From Lachnospiraceae bacterium UBA3762 (GTDB lineage: Bacteria; Bacillota; Clostridia; Lachnospirales; Lachnospiraceae): a DNA stretch of 64,000 nucleotides. The stretch covers positions 12,434 through 76,433 of the forward strand of contig DFGA01000059.1 of the NCBI GenBank assembly GCA_002371615.1, written 5' to 3'. Below the pieces are notes generated by a model. It was not told the origin of the DNA, did not search any database, and saw nothing but the letters and a program-made list of their open reading frames with translations. Below, one piece after another: positions 36,473-45,468 of the stretch. Every line of letters begins with the position of its first letter. Position 1 is the stretch's first letter. Position numbers and translations under genes: made by a program.

Positions 36473-36883
36473 TCAGATCAGGTTGATCTCCCTCACGTAC
36501 TCGTCATAATCACGGATGTATTCGCTGCCGTCATAGTGCGTGCTCGCAAGCGCAAGCAAAACAGAGTTCTCCGAAAAATCGTACATTTCCTTCCATATCA
36601 TCTTCGGTATATAGACTCCCTCCATCGGGCGGTTAAGTTCAACTACTTCCTTGTTAGCGCCGTCGGTTATCATGACCTTAGATGATCCTGCCACATTAAT
36701 AAGTACAAACTCGGAATTCCTGTTTGCATGCTGTCCGCGAACAACAGTAGCATCAGAACCGTATATGTAAAAAACCCTTTCTATCTTAAAGGGAATATCG
36801 ATCTCACCTTCGGCTACGACAAGTTTTCCCCTGTCATCGCCAAGATCCGCAAACTGAAGTTTTCTGTATAATTCATGTGTCAT
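36473..36883 (-). CDS. fdtA: FdtA/WxcM-type sugar 3,4-ketoisomerase
   Basis: 136 residues from ATG 36881-36883, with AGGAGAT 8 bases upstream; the open frame back to 36976 lacks a site and overlaps the next gene. A single cupin with RGQHANRNSEFVLINVAG (His ligand), ERVFYIYG near the start, and GVYIPKMIWKEMYDFS matches FdtA/QdtA. These convert dTDP-4-keto-6-deoxyglucose into the 3-keto sugar before transamination. The needed RmlA, RmlB and aminotransferase (FdtB) are not in the window. The neighbouring hexapeptide protein could be the final acetylating enzyme. Confidence 0.8.
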   Translation of the reverse strand: MTHELYRKLQFADLGDDRGKLVVAEGEIDIPFKIERVFYIYGSDATVVRGQHANRNSEFVLINVAGSSKVMITDGANKEVVELNRPMEGVYIPKMIWKEMYDFSENSVLLALASTHYDGSEYIRDYDEYVREINLI

Positions 36884-36929
36884 ATCCGTATCTCCTGTCT
36901 CTTTTAAAAGCCACACCGTTTTGAAGCAA

Positions 36930-37688
36930 TCACATTCTCCGAATGAATTCTCGCGGATCCCTGAACTCGTCTGCATGTTCTGCTATCCATCCTTCGCCCT
37001 TGTCCCACCAGCGAAGGGCAAGCAGTTTCCCTACAGTATCCGCATCAAACCTCTCTCCCACCTTTTTGGCGGGAACACCGGCATATATAGCATAAGGTTC
37101 CACATCGGAAAGGACCAGGCTGCACGCTCCGATTACCGCACCGTCACCGACAGTGACCCCATCCGTTATCACAACTCCCTTTCCAATCCATACATCGTTT
37201 CCTATTGTAATGCAAATATTATGATCTTTATCCGTGTATTTTACTTCCTCAAAATAAGCATCCTTCGCATACGTGTATCCGTATTGTGCTTCCGGAGAAT
37301 AAAAAGCAGGGTGGACAGAAATGCACTCTCCTTTTATAGGATGACGTCCTATGGCAGTCTGAAGACCCGCAATACACGTGAACCTTCCTACTTGTGTATT
37401 TGAGACCACAGAATCTCGACCGATAAATGAGCTGTATCCCATTCTCACATTTGACAGTTCCGCCTTATCTCCAATGAAATCTTTCCCTTCAAGAGTCGAA
37501 CCGTTGTAAAGGTATGCTCCCTTTCCTATTATGCTGTCGCTCTTACGCTCGATCCCCATTTTTACGAACGGAAATATGAGTTTCCTGTAAATGGCAGAGC
37601 CTGTATCTTCCAGTTTTCGCTTTATGAACTTGCCCGTTGTTTCCACTTTTCCGAACCGTCCCTTTTTCTTAAGAGCCACCTTTGACAC
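36930..37688 (-). CDS. CatB-type hexapeptide acetyltransferase
   Basis: 252 residues. An N-terminal basic extension of about 50 residues is followed by hexapeptide repeats (IIGKGAYLYNGSTLEG, NVRMGYSSFIGRDSVVSNTQVG). The CatB-type core is RFTCIAGLQTAIGRHP, then ITIGNDVWIGKGVVITDGVTVGDG, and a GVPAKKVGERF end. It likely acetylates a sugar, possibly the FdtA product. The start is GTG 37686-37688, overlapping the dgt stop by one base (TAGTG). Confidence 0.8.
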   Translation of the reverse strand: MSKVALKKKGRFGKVETTGKFIKRKLEDTGSAIYRKLIFPFVKMGIERKSDSIIGKGAYLYNGSTLEGKDFIGDKAELSNVRMGYSSFIGRDSVVSNTQVGRFTCIAGLQTAIGRHPIKGECISVHPAFYSPEAQYGYTYAKDAYFEEVKYTDKDHNICITIGNDVWIGKGVVITDGVTVGDGAVIGACSLVLSDVEPYAIYAGVPAKKVGERFDADTVGKLLALRWWDKGEGWIAEHADEFRDPREFIRRM

Positions 37689-39139
37689 TAATCTATTCCG
37701 TTTAGTTCGCGATAGAGCCTTCTGGCGTAGCTGTCGGTCATTCCGGACACATAATCTGTTGCCAGAAGAAGACGTAAATACAGTTTCTCATTGTCGGATG
37801 CATCTTTTGAGTGGATCTTGTATATCTGCATGAAAGTTGGCGAAATAAGACTGACCATCTTTGTGTCAACTGCACTGGCGTGCATTTTCCACTGGTCAGT
37901 ATCATAATAACGAAGTGCGCTAACAAGCCTCGTCAGCAGAAAATCAAATATAGCATCCGCAGCTACTTCAAGTTTGAGTATAGGCTCCGACTGGAATGCG
38001 TATCTGTATGCGACATCCCCCAGAACATCCAGTACCAGACTGCCCGGAGTATCTGCCAAAAGTTCCGTTTTGAATGTTCCGGCCATTATACTGTCGTAAT
38101 GATCCATAAAACTATCAACTGCACATGTGAGTAGGTTGCCCTGGACTCTTACAACCCAGTTTTGCACTGCATACAGTTGCGGGTTCTCATAGTCATTATC
38201 AATTGCTCTCTTATAATAGTTTTCAAGTTTTCCGAGCAGTTTGACCGCCGTGTCGATCTGAGGCTTTGCTGTTTTGTCTTCTCCGGCGGTGTTGATGGCG
38301 TTCTTTATCTCCCTGATCAGCACGTTGATATCAAGGAGCCCCTTTTTTACCGCATCTTCTATGTCAGCTGTTCTGTATGCTATATCGTCCGCTGCTTCAA
38401 GCGCAAACGCAAGGGGATGTCTGCGGCCCATTGTTTGGCAGGAAGTTTGTACATCATCAAACACTGCTTTATCTGCGGCAAAATATCCCATTTTCTTATA
38501 TGCTATATCCCTGTCGGGATCATTTTTATCATATTTAATCTCCGTTGATGCCACCGGATACTTCATGATAGTAGCAAGAAGTGCCTTGGTCAGATTCATT
38601 CCATGCTCATCTACCATAAAATGCAGTTTTGTGACTACGCGAAGCGCCTGTGTATTTCCTTCAAAATGATAGAAATCCTGTATCTGCTGCCGGCTTAAGG
38701 CGTCGATCAGTTTTCCGTCGCGATATTCAATAACCGGAAGATTTTTCCGAAACCAGTCACGGATCGCATCTTCCCCGAAATGCCCGAAAGGCGGATTCCC
38801 GATATCGTGAAGCAGACCCGCGCACTCAAGAACTGCACATACATCTTCCCTGGTATCCTCCGTAAACTCCGGATCTTTCCCTTCGCTGATGATTTTTGCC
38901 CCGATCATCCTTCCGATCGATCGCGCAAAATTAGCCACTTCAAGGGAATGAGTAAGCCTCGTTCTTATAAAATCACTTTTATCCAGGGGAAATACCTGTG
39001 TTTTATCCTGAAGGCGTCGAAATGAAGCGCTGGATATGATGCGCTGATAGTCCTTTTCAAATTCTGTTCGTGCGTCCGCCAAAGAAACTCTTGCAGTGCT
39101 TCTTATCCTGTCGGAACACATCAGTGTTTTCCATTCCAT
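37688..39139 (-). CDS. dgt: dNTP triphosphohydrolase (dGTPase)
   Basis: 483 residues of the HD superfamily. It has RRLQDKTQVFPLDKSDFIRT, then RLTHSLEVANFARSIG with the first metal His, LLHDIGNPPFGHFGE (HD pair near residue 113), and a later ADDIAYRTADIED. Dgt splits dGTP into deoxyguanosine and triphosphate and balances dNTP pools. The N-terminus (MEWKTLMCSDRIR) is usual although no ribosome site is evident. It follows an unrecognised membrane protein by 6 bases and shares an operon with addAB. Confidence 0.9.
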   Translation of the reverse strand: MEWKTLMCSDRIRSTARVSLADARTEFEKDYQRIISSASFRRLQDKTQVFPLDKSDFIRTRLTHSLEVANFARSIGRMIGAKIISEGKDPEFTEDTREDVCAVLECAGLLHDIGNPPFGHFGEDAIRDWFRKNLPVIEYRDGKLIDALSRQQIQDFYHFEGNTQALRVVTKLHFMVDEHGMNLTKALLATIMKYPVASTEIKYDKNDPDRDIAYKKMGYFAADKAVFDDVQTSCQTMGRRHPLAFALEAADDIAYRTADIEDAVKKGLLDINVLIREIKNAINTAGEDKTAKPQIDTAVKLLGKLENYYKRAIDNDYENPQLYAVQNWVVRVQGNLLTCAVDSFMDHYDSIMAGTFKTELLADTPGSLVLDVLGDVAYRYAFQSEPILKLEVAADAIFDFLLTRLVSALRYYDTDQWKMHASAVDTKMVSLISPTFMQIYKIHSKDASDNEKLYLRLLLATDYVSGMTDSYARRLYRELNGID

Positions 39140-39145
39140 AGCGTA

Positions 39146-40228
39146 TTAATTGGATACTCCGATATTGATCTTGAGATTGCCCTCGTTTATGTTGCACTCA
39201 ACCTCGGATGTCTGTGATCCGCTGGCGGTTTCGGCATGGATCGTATACATGCATGGAAGAAGCGGGGAAACAACCGCACTCTGACCGGAATCCATCTTCT
39301 GGTCGGCAAATCCCGAAATAGATATCGTTGTTCCGTCGTATCCCATATTGATCGTAAACTGCAAAAGCGGAAGCTTTACTAAATATGCCGATCCGTTTTT
39401 GGCGGAAAACTCTCCTTCATCCTTGATCTCAGAGAGAAAAGTCGCCCTCTTATCGGAATTATCAGCCATATACTGTGTGAAGTGTTCAACCACCGACTGC
39501 GGGTAGCCTATAAGATTACCGGTTGCGGCATCTTCATATGCAAGCTTGGTTCCCACAAAACCCGAATCGTTAGCCGAAAGAGCCGTATCAAGCTGCTCGA
39601 GCAGCTCTTCATGCGACTGTGCCATGGCATAGTTTCCGTATGCAGCGCCTGTATCAAGAGCCATGGTTGCGCCTGTTGTCGAATTGGGTGCAGATGAAGC
39701 AGAGCTTTCTCCGAGAAGTGCACTGTTATCCGTATTATCGGATTCGCTTGCCCCATCACTTGTTCCATCATTTACCGGTTCGCCTGCACCATCTGACACA
39801 TTTGCTGTCGCATTAGTCGAAGCTGCAGATCCCAATCCGCCGTTTTTGTAATCATGGAATATATCGGAAACAACCCCGGATATCGTAAAGATATTTTGCG
39901 GGTAGTATATTCCGTTTGTGGCGGAGGTTTGACTGTACGCAATTATAGCTGTAGAAAGACCCACCGCGAGAATAACACTGTATGCTATCCATGCATAATC
40001 AAGTATTCCGCCGCTTCTGGACGTAAAACCGGCTCCGGAAGCCGCAGTTGTTCCGATATTTCCGATAGTACCCGTCTGTCCCGCAGGCCTTGATGTTACA
40101 GATCCGGGGGCAGGTGCCTTCTTGGGACCCGTATATCCGCTTTTAAATTTTGCACGCGACCGGCCTGATGTCCCACCGATCACATCCTGAACGCTGGGAG
40201 CCGTTCTCCTGTTTCTCATCTCTGCCAT
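39146..40228 (-). CDS. Unrecognised single-pass membrane protein with disordered N-terminus
   Basis: 360 residues of unknown family. Residues 1-75 are rich in Gly, Ser, Thr, Pro and Arg (disordered). One membrane helix follows (about 77-100, WIAYSVILAVGLSTAIIAYS). The outer part has a Ser/Asn/Ala-rich linker (140-190), then a folded-looking domain of about 170 residues with FAVSDIKDEG-like acidic turns and a beta-rich end (LLPCMYTIHAETASG). No catalytic motif was seen. It sits between a GT2 and dgt, with its ATG 3 bases after the GT2 stop. Confidence 0.6.
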   Translation of the reverse strand: MAEMRNRRTAPSVQDVIGGTSGRSRAKFKSGYTGPKKAPAPGSVTSRPAGQTGTIGNIGTTAASGAGFTSRSGGILDYAWIAYSVILAVGLSTAIIAYSQTSATNGIYYPQNIFTISGVVSDIFHDYKNGGLGSAASTNATANVSDGAGEPVNDGTSDGASESDNTDNSALLGESSASSAPNSTTGATMALDTGAAYGNYAMAQSHEELLEQLDTALSANDSGFVGTKLAYEDAATGNLIGYPQSVVEHFTQYMADNSDKRATFLSEIKDEGEFSAKNGSAYLVKLPLLQFTINMGYDGTTISISGFADQKMDSGQSAVVSPLLPCMYTIHAETASGSQTSEVECNINEGNLKINIGVSN

Positions 40229-40230
40229 AA

Positions 40231-41169
40231 TTAAAAATCATATTCTTCCGCTTCGTGTTTACTTACCTGATGAAGCTTTATCTCAAAATCCTGCCGTTCT
40301 TTTTGTTTAAGGGAATTGAGTATCATTCCCGAGAAAAAGGACTGTATGGATGCAAGGGCTACAAAGCCGCATACTACAAGAGTAGGAACCTTTGATACAA
40401 AATGCGTACGCAGATACTCGGTAAATACCGGTACAAAAAACGCAAAAGCAACAGCGAGCATCAGAAAGGATAATCCCGCAAAGAACTGCAGCGGTTTGTA
40501 TATTCTGTAGAAATTGATGATCGTAAACAAAACCCTGATGCCGTCCCCGATCGTATTAAGCTTGGATTCGCTGCCCTCCGGGCGATCCCTGTACTGTACT
40601 ATGACGTTTTCCACTTCCATGTTCTTGTCTATCGCGTGGATCGTCATCTCGGTTTCTATCTCAAAGCCCTCGGACAGAACAGGGAATGTCTTGACAAACC
40701 TGTATGAAAAAGCCCTGTATCCTGTCATAATGTCGGTTATATCGCTGTGGAACAGCAGATTAATTGATTTTTTAACGATAGTATTCCCGAAATTATGGAA
40801 TAATCTCTTATTCTCGGTAAAGTATGTCGATGACAAACGGTCTCCGATAACCATATCGGCATTACGCCGGAGAACGGCATCCGTCATTTCTCTCGCACTT
40901 TCAGCCGGATATGTGTCATCGCCGTCAACCATAAGGTAACAGTCCGCATCTATTTCCATAAACATACGGCGCATGACATTACCTTTACCCTGTTTGTACT
41001 CATAACGTACAACGGCACCGGCTTCTTTGGCAATCTCGGCGGTATTGTCCGTCGAATTGTTATCATATACGTAAATCGTCGCCTCGGGGAGTGCTTCTTT
41101 GTAATCTCTCACTACCTTGGCGATCGTTTTGCTCTCATTGTAACAAGGTATCAATACTGCAATCTTCAT
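40231..41169 (-). CDS. Glycosyltransferase family 2 with C-terminal membrane helices
   Basis: 312 residues from ATG 41167-41169, which has AGGTGA just upstream and gives the usual MKIAVLIPCYNES start; the open frame extends to 41214 without a site. The GT-A domain has VYDNNSTDNTAEIAKEAG and MVDGDDTYPAESAREM with the DxD-like acid. Two helices at about residues 225-290 anchor it. It resembles polyprenyl-phosphate glycosyltransferases. Downstream is the unrecognised membrane protein; upstream an ECF S-component. Confidence 0.8.
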   Translation of the reverse strand: MKIAVLIPCYNESKTIAKVVRDYKEALPEATIYVYDNNSTDNTAEIAKEAGAVVRYEYKQGKGNVMRRMFMEIDADCYLMVDGDDTYPAESAREMTDAVLRRNADMVIGDRLSSTYFTENKRLFHNFGNTIVKKSINLLFHSDITDIMTGYRAFSYRFVKTFPVLSEGFEIETEMTIHAIDKNMEVENVIVQYRDRPEGSESKLNTIGDGIRVLFTIINFYRIYKPLQFFAGLSFLMLAVAFAFFVPVFTEYLRTHFVSKVPTLVVCGFVALASIQSFFSGMILNSLKQKERQDFEIKLHQVSKHEAEEYDF

Positions 41170-41210
41170 TTTCATCACCTGCGTTATTTTATCACAGATA
41201 GCCCTATGTC

Positions 41211-41786
41211 TCAAGTATCGCGGTACTTGCGCCCGGAAGTTACAAGACTTACTATGAACATGGCAACAGACAGTATGACCCCGACAGTAACGGATATGCC
41301 GACAGTCTTTTTGCCGCCGATAACGATAGCTTCATTTATTCCTCTCCCGTCTATCATAAACTGACCAAGCGGCAGAATGAACATTCCGCAAATGATTCCG
41401 GCCAGCATCTGTATCACGTTAAAATCTATAACATCCCTGATTCCGAACCTGTAATTCCTGTTATGGAGCTTCCCGAAAAATACCCCGATAAGCAGTCCGT
41501 AGAGTCCCAGAGTAAACAGTTCCAGGTATCTGACAGAAGTTCCAAGGATCGCTCTTGAAATAAGTTCTCCACCTATGGCGCAAAGCACGGAGCAGACAGG
41601 TCCGAAAAATAAAGCCACCGCAGCCAGTACCGGTACTCCGAGACCTATCCACACGGCAATCTCAGGCTGTATTATGCCTTTTGAAAATAAATAGTCCTCG
41701 AGTATCCGGATTCCGGCAAACAGCATGGTGCCGACAACGGATGCTATTATTTCTTTTGTTCCGAACCTGGTTTTATTCATATTCAT
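41211..41786 (-). CDS. ECF transporter S-component-like protein (UPF0397-like)
   Basis: 191 residues with five to six membrane helices. The segment VALFFGPVCSVLCAIGGELI followed by LGLYGLLIGVFFGKL resembles the ECF-type S-components of the UPF0397/riboflavin-like group. It binds a vitamin or similar ligand and docks on a shared EcfA/A'/T module, which is not in the window. The ligand cannot be told from sequence. It is 53 bases after addA in the same direction. Confidence 0.65.
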   Translation of the reverse strand: MNMNKTRFGTKEIIASVVGTMLFAGIRILEDYLFSKGIIQPEIAVWIGLGVPVLAAVALFFGPVCSVLCAIGGELISRAILGTSVRYLELFTLGLYGLLIGVFFGKLHNRNYRFGIRDVIDFNVIQMLAGIICGMFILPLGQFMIDGRGINEAIVIGGKKTVGISVTVGVILSVAMFIVSLVTSGRKYRDT

Positions 41787-41838
41787 AAGATATCACTACC
41801 CTTTCAAAACCACAAGGCGAATTTGCCCGTCTTCTACC

Positions 41839-44800
41839 CTATAACACTATCTCTCTTCTCAGGCGTGTAGAATATATTGTTAACGCTTTTACCTGTTTTT
41901 TCGTGATCTGCGACAGCGCCAGTCCGTAGTATTCAAGCTGCGCCCTGTACCGGTCGACCAGCATCTGCGCGTTGTCAACCCGGTCCGTTTTGTAGTCGAC
42001 GATCGTAATTGCATCATCTTCAATAAAGTATGCATCTATTATTCCCTGTACCAGAACAGTCTCAGAGTCCTGTCTGATTCCGATGACAAACGGCTGCTCC
42101 CGGAACAGTTTTCCGGCTGCACGGGCTGCCCTCATCCGCATACCGAGCGGTGAATTAAGAAATGCCGCGACATCCTCTGCTCTAACCGCGTCAGCCTGCT
42201 GCCTGTCCATGCGGTGCATCCTGTACATTTTCTCAACATATTCTGTTACAGCTTCTGCGGTAACATTCTGTGCGCCGCGATTTTCACCCTTATCCCCGCT
42301 GTCATCGCCATTTTCAGGCCACAAATAGTCCCAAAGCTCCATTATCCTGTGAAAAGCCGTACCGTAGAAGGTGCCGCCGGTGGCATTTTCGCCCTCATGC
42401 CTCATAAATTTCGGAATATACTTATCGGGTTTTGTTTCCCCAAACAGCTTCTCTCCTTCCGGAGCAAGCGACAGTCCTCTTGCGATCTCTTCCTCTATTG
42501 CCTGGTGTTTTAAGTCGGATACCGACAGTTTCGCCCGAAGCTCCGGGTTAAGAGGATACGGGTATTGTTCATGTATCTTTGCCAGATAGTCCGGAAGGTC
42601 GTCCTGCTCCTTATTGCCATGGCCGGCAGTTCTTACGATCGCAAGCAGTTCATCCGTTGCCGACTCCTCCTCCATCTTATCTTCAAACCTGGCGTTTACC
42701 ATATCTTCATCTGTTTTGTATATGATATCGATATTCTCAAATCCGCCGTCGTATGCGGCCTTTATCATATCAAGATAGGAGGACGCGCTATCCGGCGTCT
42801 TGATCTGCCGGAATCCGTCCGGCTTATCGCTTCCGACCATGATAAGCTTCTCCCTTGCCCTTGTCATCGCCACGTAGAGTATCCGCATCTCCTCCGCGAT
42901 GCTCTCGCGTCTGTTATCCTCCCTGATCAGCAGTTTCTGAAGCGTTACCCCGCCGACACTCCTGTCAAGATCGGTAAAATCAGCCCCAAAACCGTAATTA
43001 ACATTCCAGATGAGTTTGCCGCCCTCATCCTGTGTATTCCTGCGTTTTTCAACACCGGCAACGAAACATACGGGAAATTCCAGTCCTTTGCTCGCATGCA
43101 TTGTCATAAGCCTTACGACATCATCGGCTTCCCCCGCAGTCTGCGCCTCCCCGTCATCTATTGAATACTTGCGGATCTGATCCATGTATCTTACAAACTG
43201 GTACAATCCCTTAAAGCTTGTCTTTCCGAAATCCTCCGCTTTCGATAAGAGCATGGCCAGATTGGCCATTCTCTGTTCGCTCTTATCCATGCATTTGACA
43301 AAATCTCCGTACTGCCTGTCGATAAAGTGCGACAGGACGCCATATACCGGAGTGTAGGTTGACATAACTCTATATTCATGCAAAAGAGCGATAAATCTCT
43401 CACATTTATCAACCGGTATTTCCGTATTCCCTTCCCCTTTTGTCTTCGCTACAGCCTTTATCCTGTCATACAGGCACTTCTTACTGCCATCCGCCTCTTT
43501 TGCAATCACAGCGATCATAGCAAGTTCCTCATCCGAAAATCCCCCAACGGGGCTTCTTGCCACAGCCGCAAGCGGAATATCATTTAATGGGTTGTCGACC
43601 GCAGAGAGGAAAGAAAGCGCTGTCTGAACCTCTACGGTTCCGAAATATCCTTCATGACCGGTAACCAAAAGCGGAATCCCGGCTGATGTAAACACATCCC
43701 TGAACACACTCTCATACTTTTTGATCGAGCGGACGAGTATCACAAAATCACCGAAAGATACCGGGCGTGTGATTTTCTCCCTTTTGTCGTATATTAAAAA
43801 TCCCTCGCGGATCATTGTCATTATCCGCTCCGCAACTATATTTGCCTCGAACTCCTCGGCGGACATCTCCAGGCTTTCCCCGAGAATAAGCTCTGTCCTG
43901 TATGAATCGCCTTCGCATGGAGTTTTGTTTTCATAGCAGGCGGCGCCGTAAATTAGTTTTTCGTCATCCCCGTAATTGATTCCGCCCAGATCTTCCGTCA
44001 TTATCTTCGAGAAGACCTCATTTACAGAGTCAATGACCTCCCTGCGTGATCGGAAGTTATCATTAAGAAGGATACGCCGGTTGCCGGCATCATTCTTGTA
44101 TGTGTTATATTTTGACAGAAAAATGTCGGGTCTGGCCTGTCTGAACCTGTAAATGCTCTGTTTGACATCGCCGACTTCAAACACGTTTCCGGGATCGTGG
44201 CGGCAGATGAGGGATATCAGCATCTCCTGGGTCATGTTCGTATCCTGGTATTCATCCACGTATATTTCTTCAAACTTATCACGGTAAAGCTGCGCTATCC
44301 TGGGGTTTTTGAGTATTCCGACAGCCATATGCTCCATATCGTTAAAGTCGATTATGTTCTTATCACGCTTCTTCCTGTCGTAAATATGCATAAAATCAAG
44401 CACGGTGTCTGTAAATGCCTGAAGTTTCGGTCCCATAAGGCGCATATGCTCATATGATGTCTGAAGATCGAAGGGGGTCATGGCAATGATCCCGGCTATA
44501 CCGTCCTTTGCCGCATCCCTTTGGCGCTTTACCTCCTCTTTAGCCGCGATCGCATCATCGGACAGCTTGCTGTCCGGTATCCTTCCAAACGACGGCGCCT
44601 TGATGTCAGCAAGACCGGCCCTTATTACATCGTAAATACTGCCCTTTGCCTCTGCTATCATCTCACCAGTCCGGCAAAGAGCCTCTGCGTATGCCTCGAC
44701 ATTCGCCTTGTAGGGCAGAAGATCCTCGTACTCTTCTATAATATCCATGGCTGATTGTGCCGCGGCTTTGGCAGCTTCGTACTTGCGAAGAAGGACTTCC

Positions 44801-45468
44801 TCAAACTGTCTCACAACTTTTGAGGCGGCAAATTCTTCAAATGAGCCTGTCCTGTACCCCAAAATGCACTCTTTTACAAAGCTTTCAGGCTCGGGATTGG
44901 CCATGATGAATTCATAAACAGGGATTATCAGGTTCGCGATACCCGTATCATTCTTCGCACTTGAAAAGCAGCGCACCGCATCAAGAAAATCGGGATCCGC
45001 TTTGTCATATGCTGCCTCCATGCACTCCTCAAGCGCATCCTGACGGATCAGCTTGCACTCGTTATCGTCAGCCACCCTGAAATTAGGATCAAGCCCCGCC
45101 TCCTCAAAGTGATCGGATATTACCTTCTTACAGAACCCATGGATCGTAGTTATGGCGGCTGCATGAGACAGAACGCTCTGTCTTTCAAGGTTTGCTATGC
45201 TCTCCGGATCCGCCCCCTCATCAAGTCGCAGACTGTCAAGCCGCTTATCTATCGCTTCCCTTATCCTATCCTGCATCTCCGCAGCAGCAGCGTTAGTAAA
45301 AGTCATAACAAGCAGGCGGTCCACATCAACCGGATCGCTTGTGCTTACAATACGCCCTACTATCCTCTCGGTCAGCACCATTGTCTTTCCCGATCCTGCT
45401 GCCGCCGATACAAGGATATTCGCATCTTTTGTCTCTATTGCCAGTTTTTGGTTATCAGTCAGACTCAT
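41839..45468 (-). CDS. addA: ATP-dependent helicase-nuclease subunit AddA
   Basis: 1209 residues, full length. The UvrD-type helicase begins with NILVSAAAGSGKTMVLTERI (Walker A, residue about 25); further motifs are EIYVDEYQDTN, DNFRSRREVID, and RLMTMHASKGLEFPVCFV. The C-terminal RecB-like nuclease has IVDYKTDRVDNAQ near residue 1165. With AddB it resects double-strand breaks and degrades foreign linear DNA. It overlaps addB by 14 bases. Confidence 0.96.
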   Translation of the reverse strand: MSLTDNQKLAIETKDANILVSAAAGSGKTMVLTERIVGRIVSTSDPVDVDRLLVMTFTNAAAAEMQDRIREAIDKRLDSLRLDEGADPESIANLERQSVLSHAAAITTIHGFCKKVISDHFEEAGLDPNFRVADDNECKLIRQDALEECMEAAYDKADPDFLDAVRCFSSAKNDTGIANLIIPVYEFIMANPEPESFVKECILGYRTGSFEEFAASKVVRQFEEVLLRKYEAAKAAAQSAMDIIEEYEDLLPYKANVEAYAEALCRTGEMIAEAKGSIYDVIRAGLADIKAPSFGRIPDSKLSDDAIAAKEEVKRQRDAAKDGIAGIIAMTPFDLQTSYEHMRLMGPKLQAFTDTVLDFMHIYDRKKRDKNIIDFNDMEHMAVGILKNPRIAQLYRDKFEEIYVDEYQDTNMTQEMLISLICRHDPGNVFEVGDVKQSIYRFRQARPDIFLSKYNTYKNDAGNRRILLNDNFRSRREVIDSVNEVFSKIMTEDLGGINYGDDEKLIYGAACYENKTPCEGDSYRTELILGESLEMSAEEFEANIVAERIMTMIREGFLIYDKREKITRPVSFGDFVILVRSIKKYESVFRDVFTSAGIPLLVTGHEGYFGTVEVQTALSFLSAVDNPLNDIPLAAVARSPVGGFSDEELAMIAVIAKEADGSKKCLYDRIKAVAKTKGEGNTEIPVDKCERFIALLHEYRVMSTYTPVYGVLSHFIDRQYGDFVKCMDKSEQRMANLAMLLSKAEDFGKTSFKGLYQFVRYMDQIRKYSIDDGEAQTAGEADDVVRLMTMHASKGLEFPVCFVAGVEKRRNTQDEGGKLIWNVNYGFGADFTDLDRSVGGVTLQKLLIREDNRRESIAEEMRILYVAMTRAREKLIMVGSDKPDGFRQIKTPDSASSYLDMIKAAYDGGFENIDIIYKTDEDMVNARFEDKMEEESATDELLAIVRTAGHGNKEQDDLPDYLAKIHEQYPYPLNPELRAKLSVSDLKHQAIEEEIARGLSLAPEGEKLFGETKPDKYIPKFMRHEGENATGGTFYGTAFHRIMELWDYLWPENGDDSGDKGENRGAQNVTAEAVTEYVEKMYRMHRMDRQQADAVRAEDVAAFLNSPLGMRMRAARAAGKLFREQPFVIGIRQDSETVLVQGIIDAYFIEDDAITIVDYKTDRVDNAQMLVDRYRAQLEYYGLALSQITKKQVKALTIYSTRLRREIVL

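Noticed and set aside
37688..39139. dGTPase as a nucleotide-depletion defence gene
   Set aside because: The gene is an ordinary-length dgt in a housekeeping run with addAB and has no defence partners.
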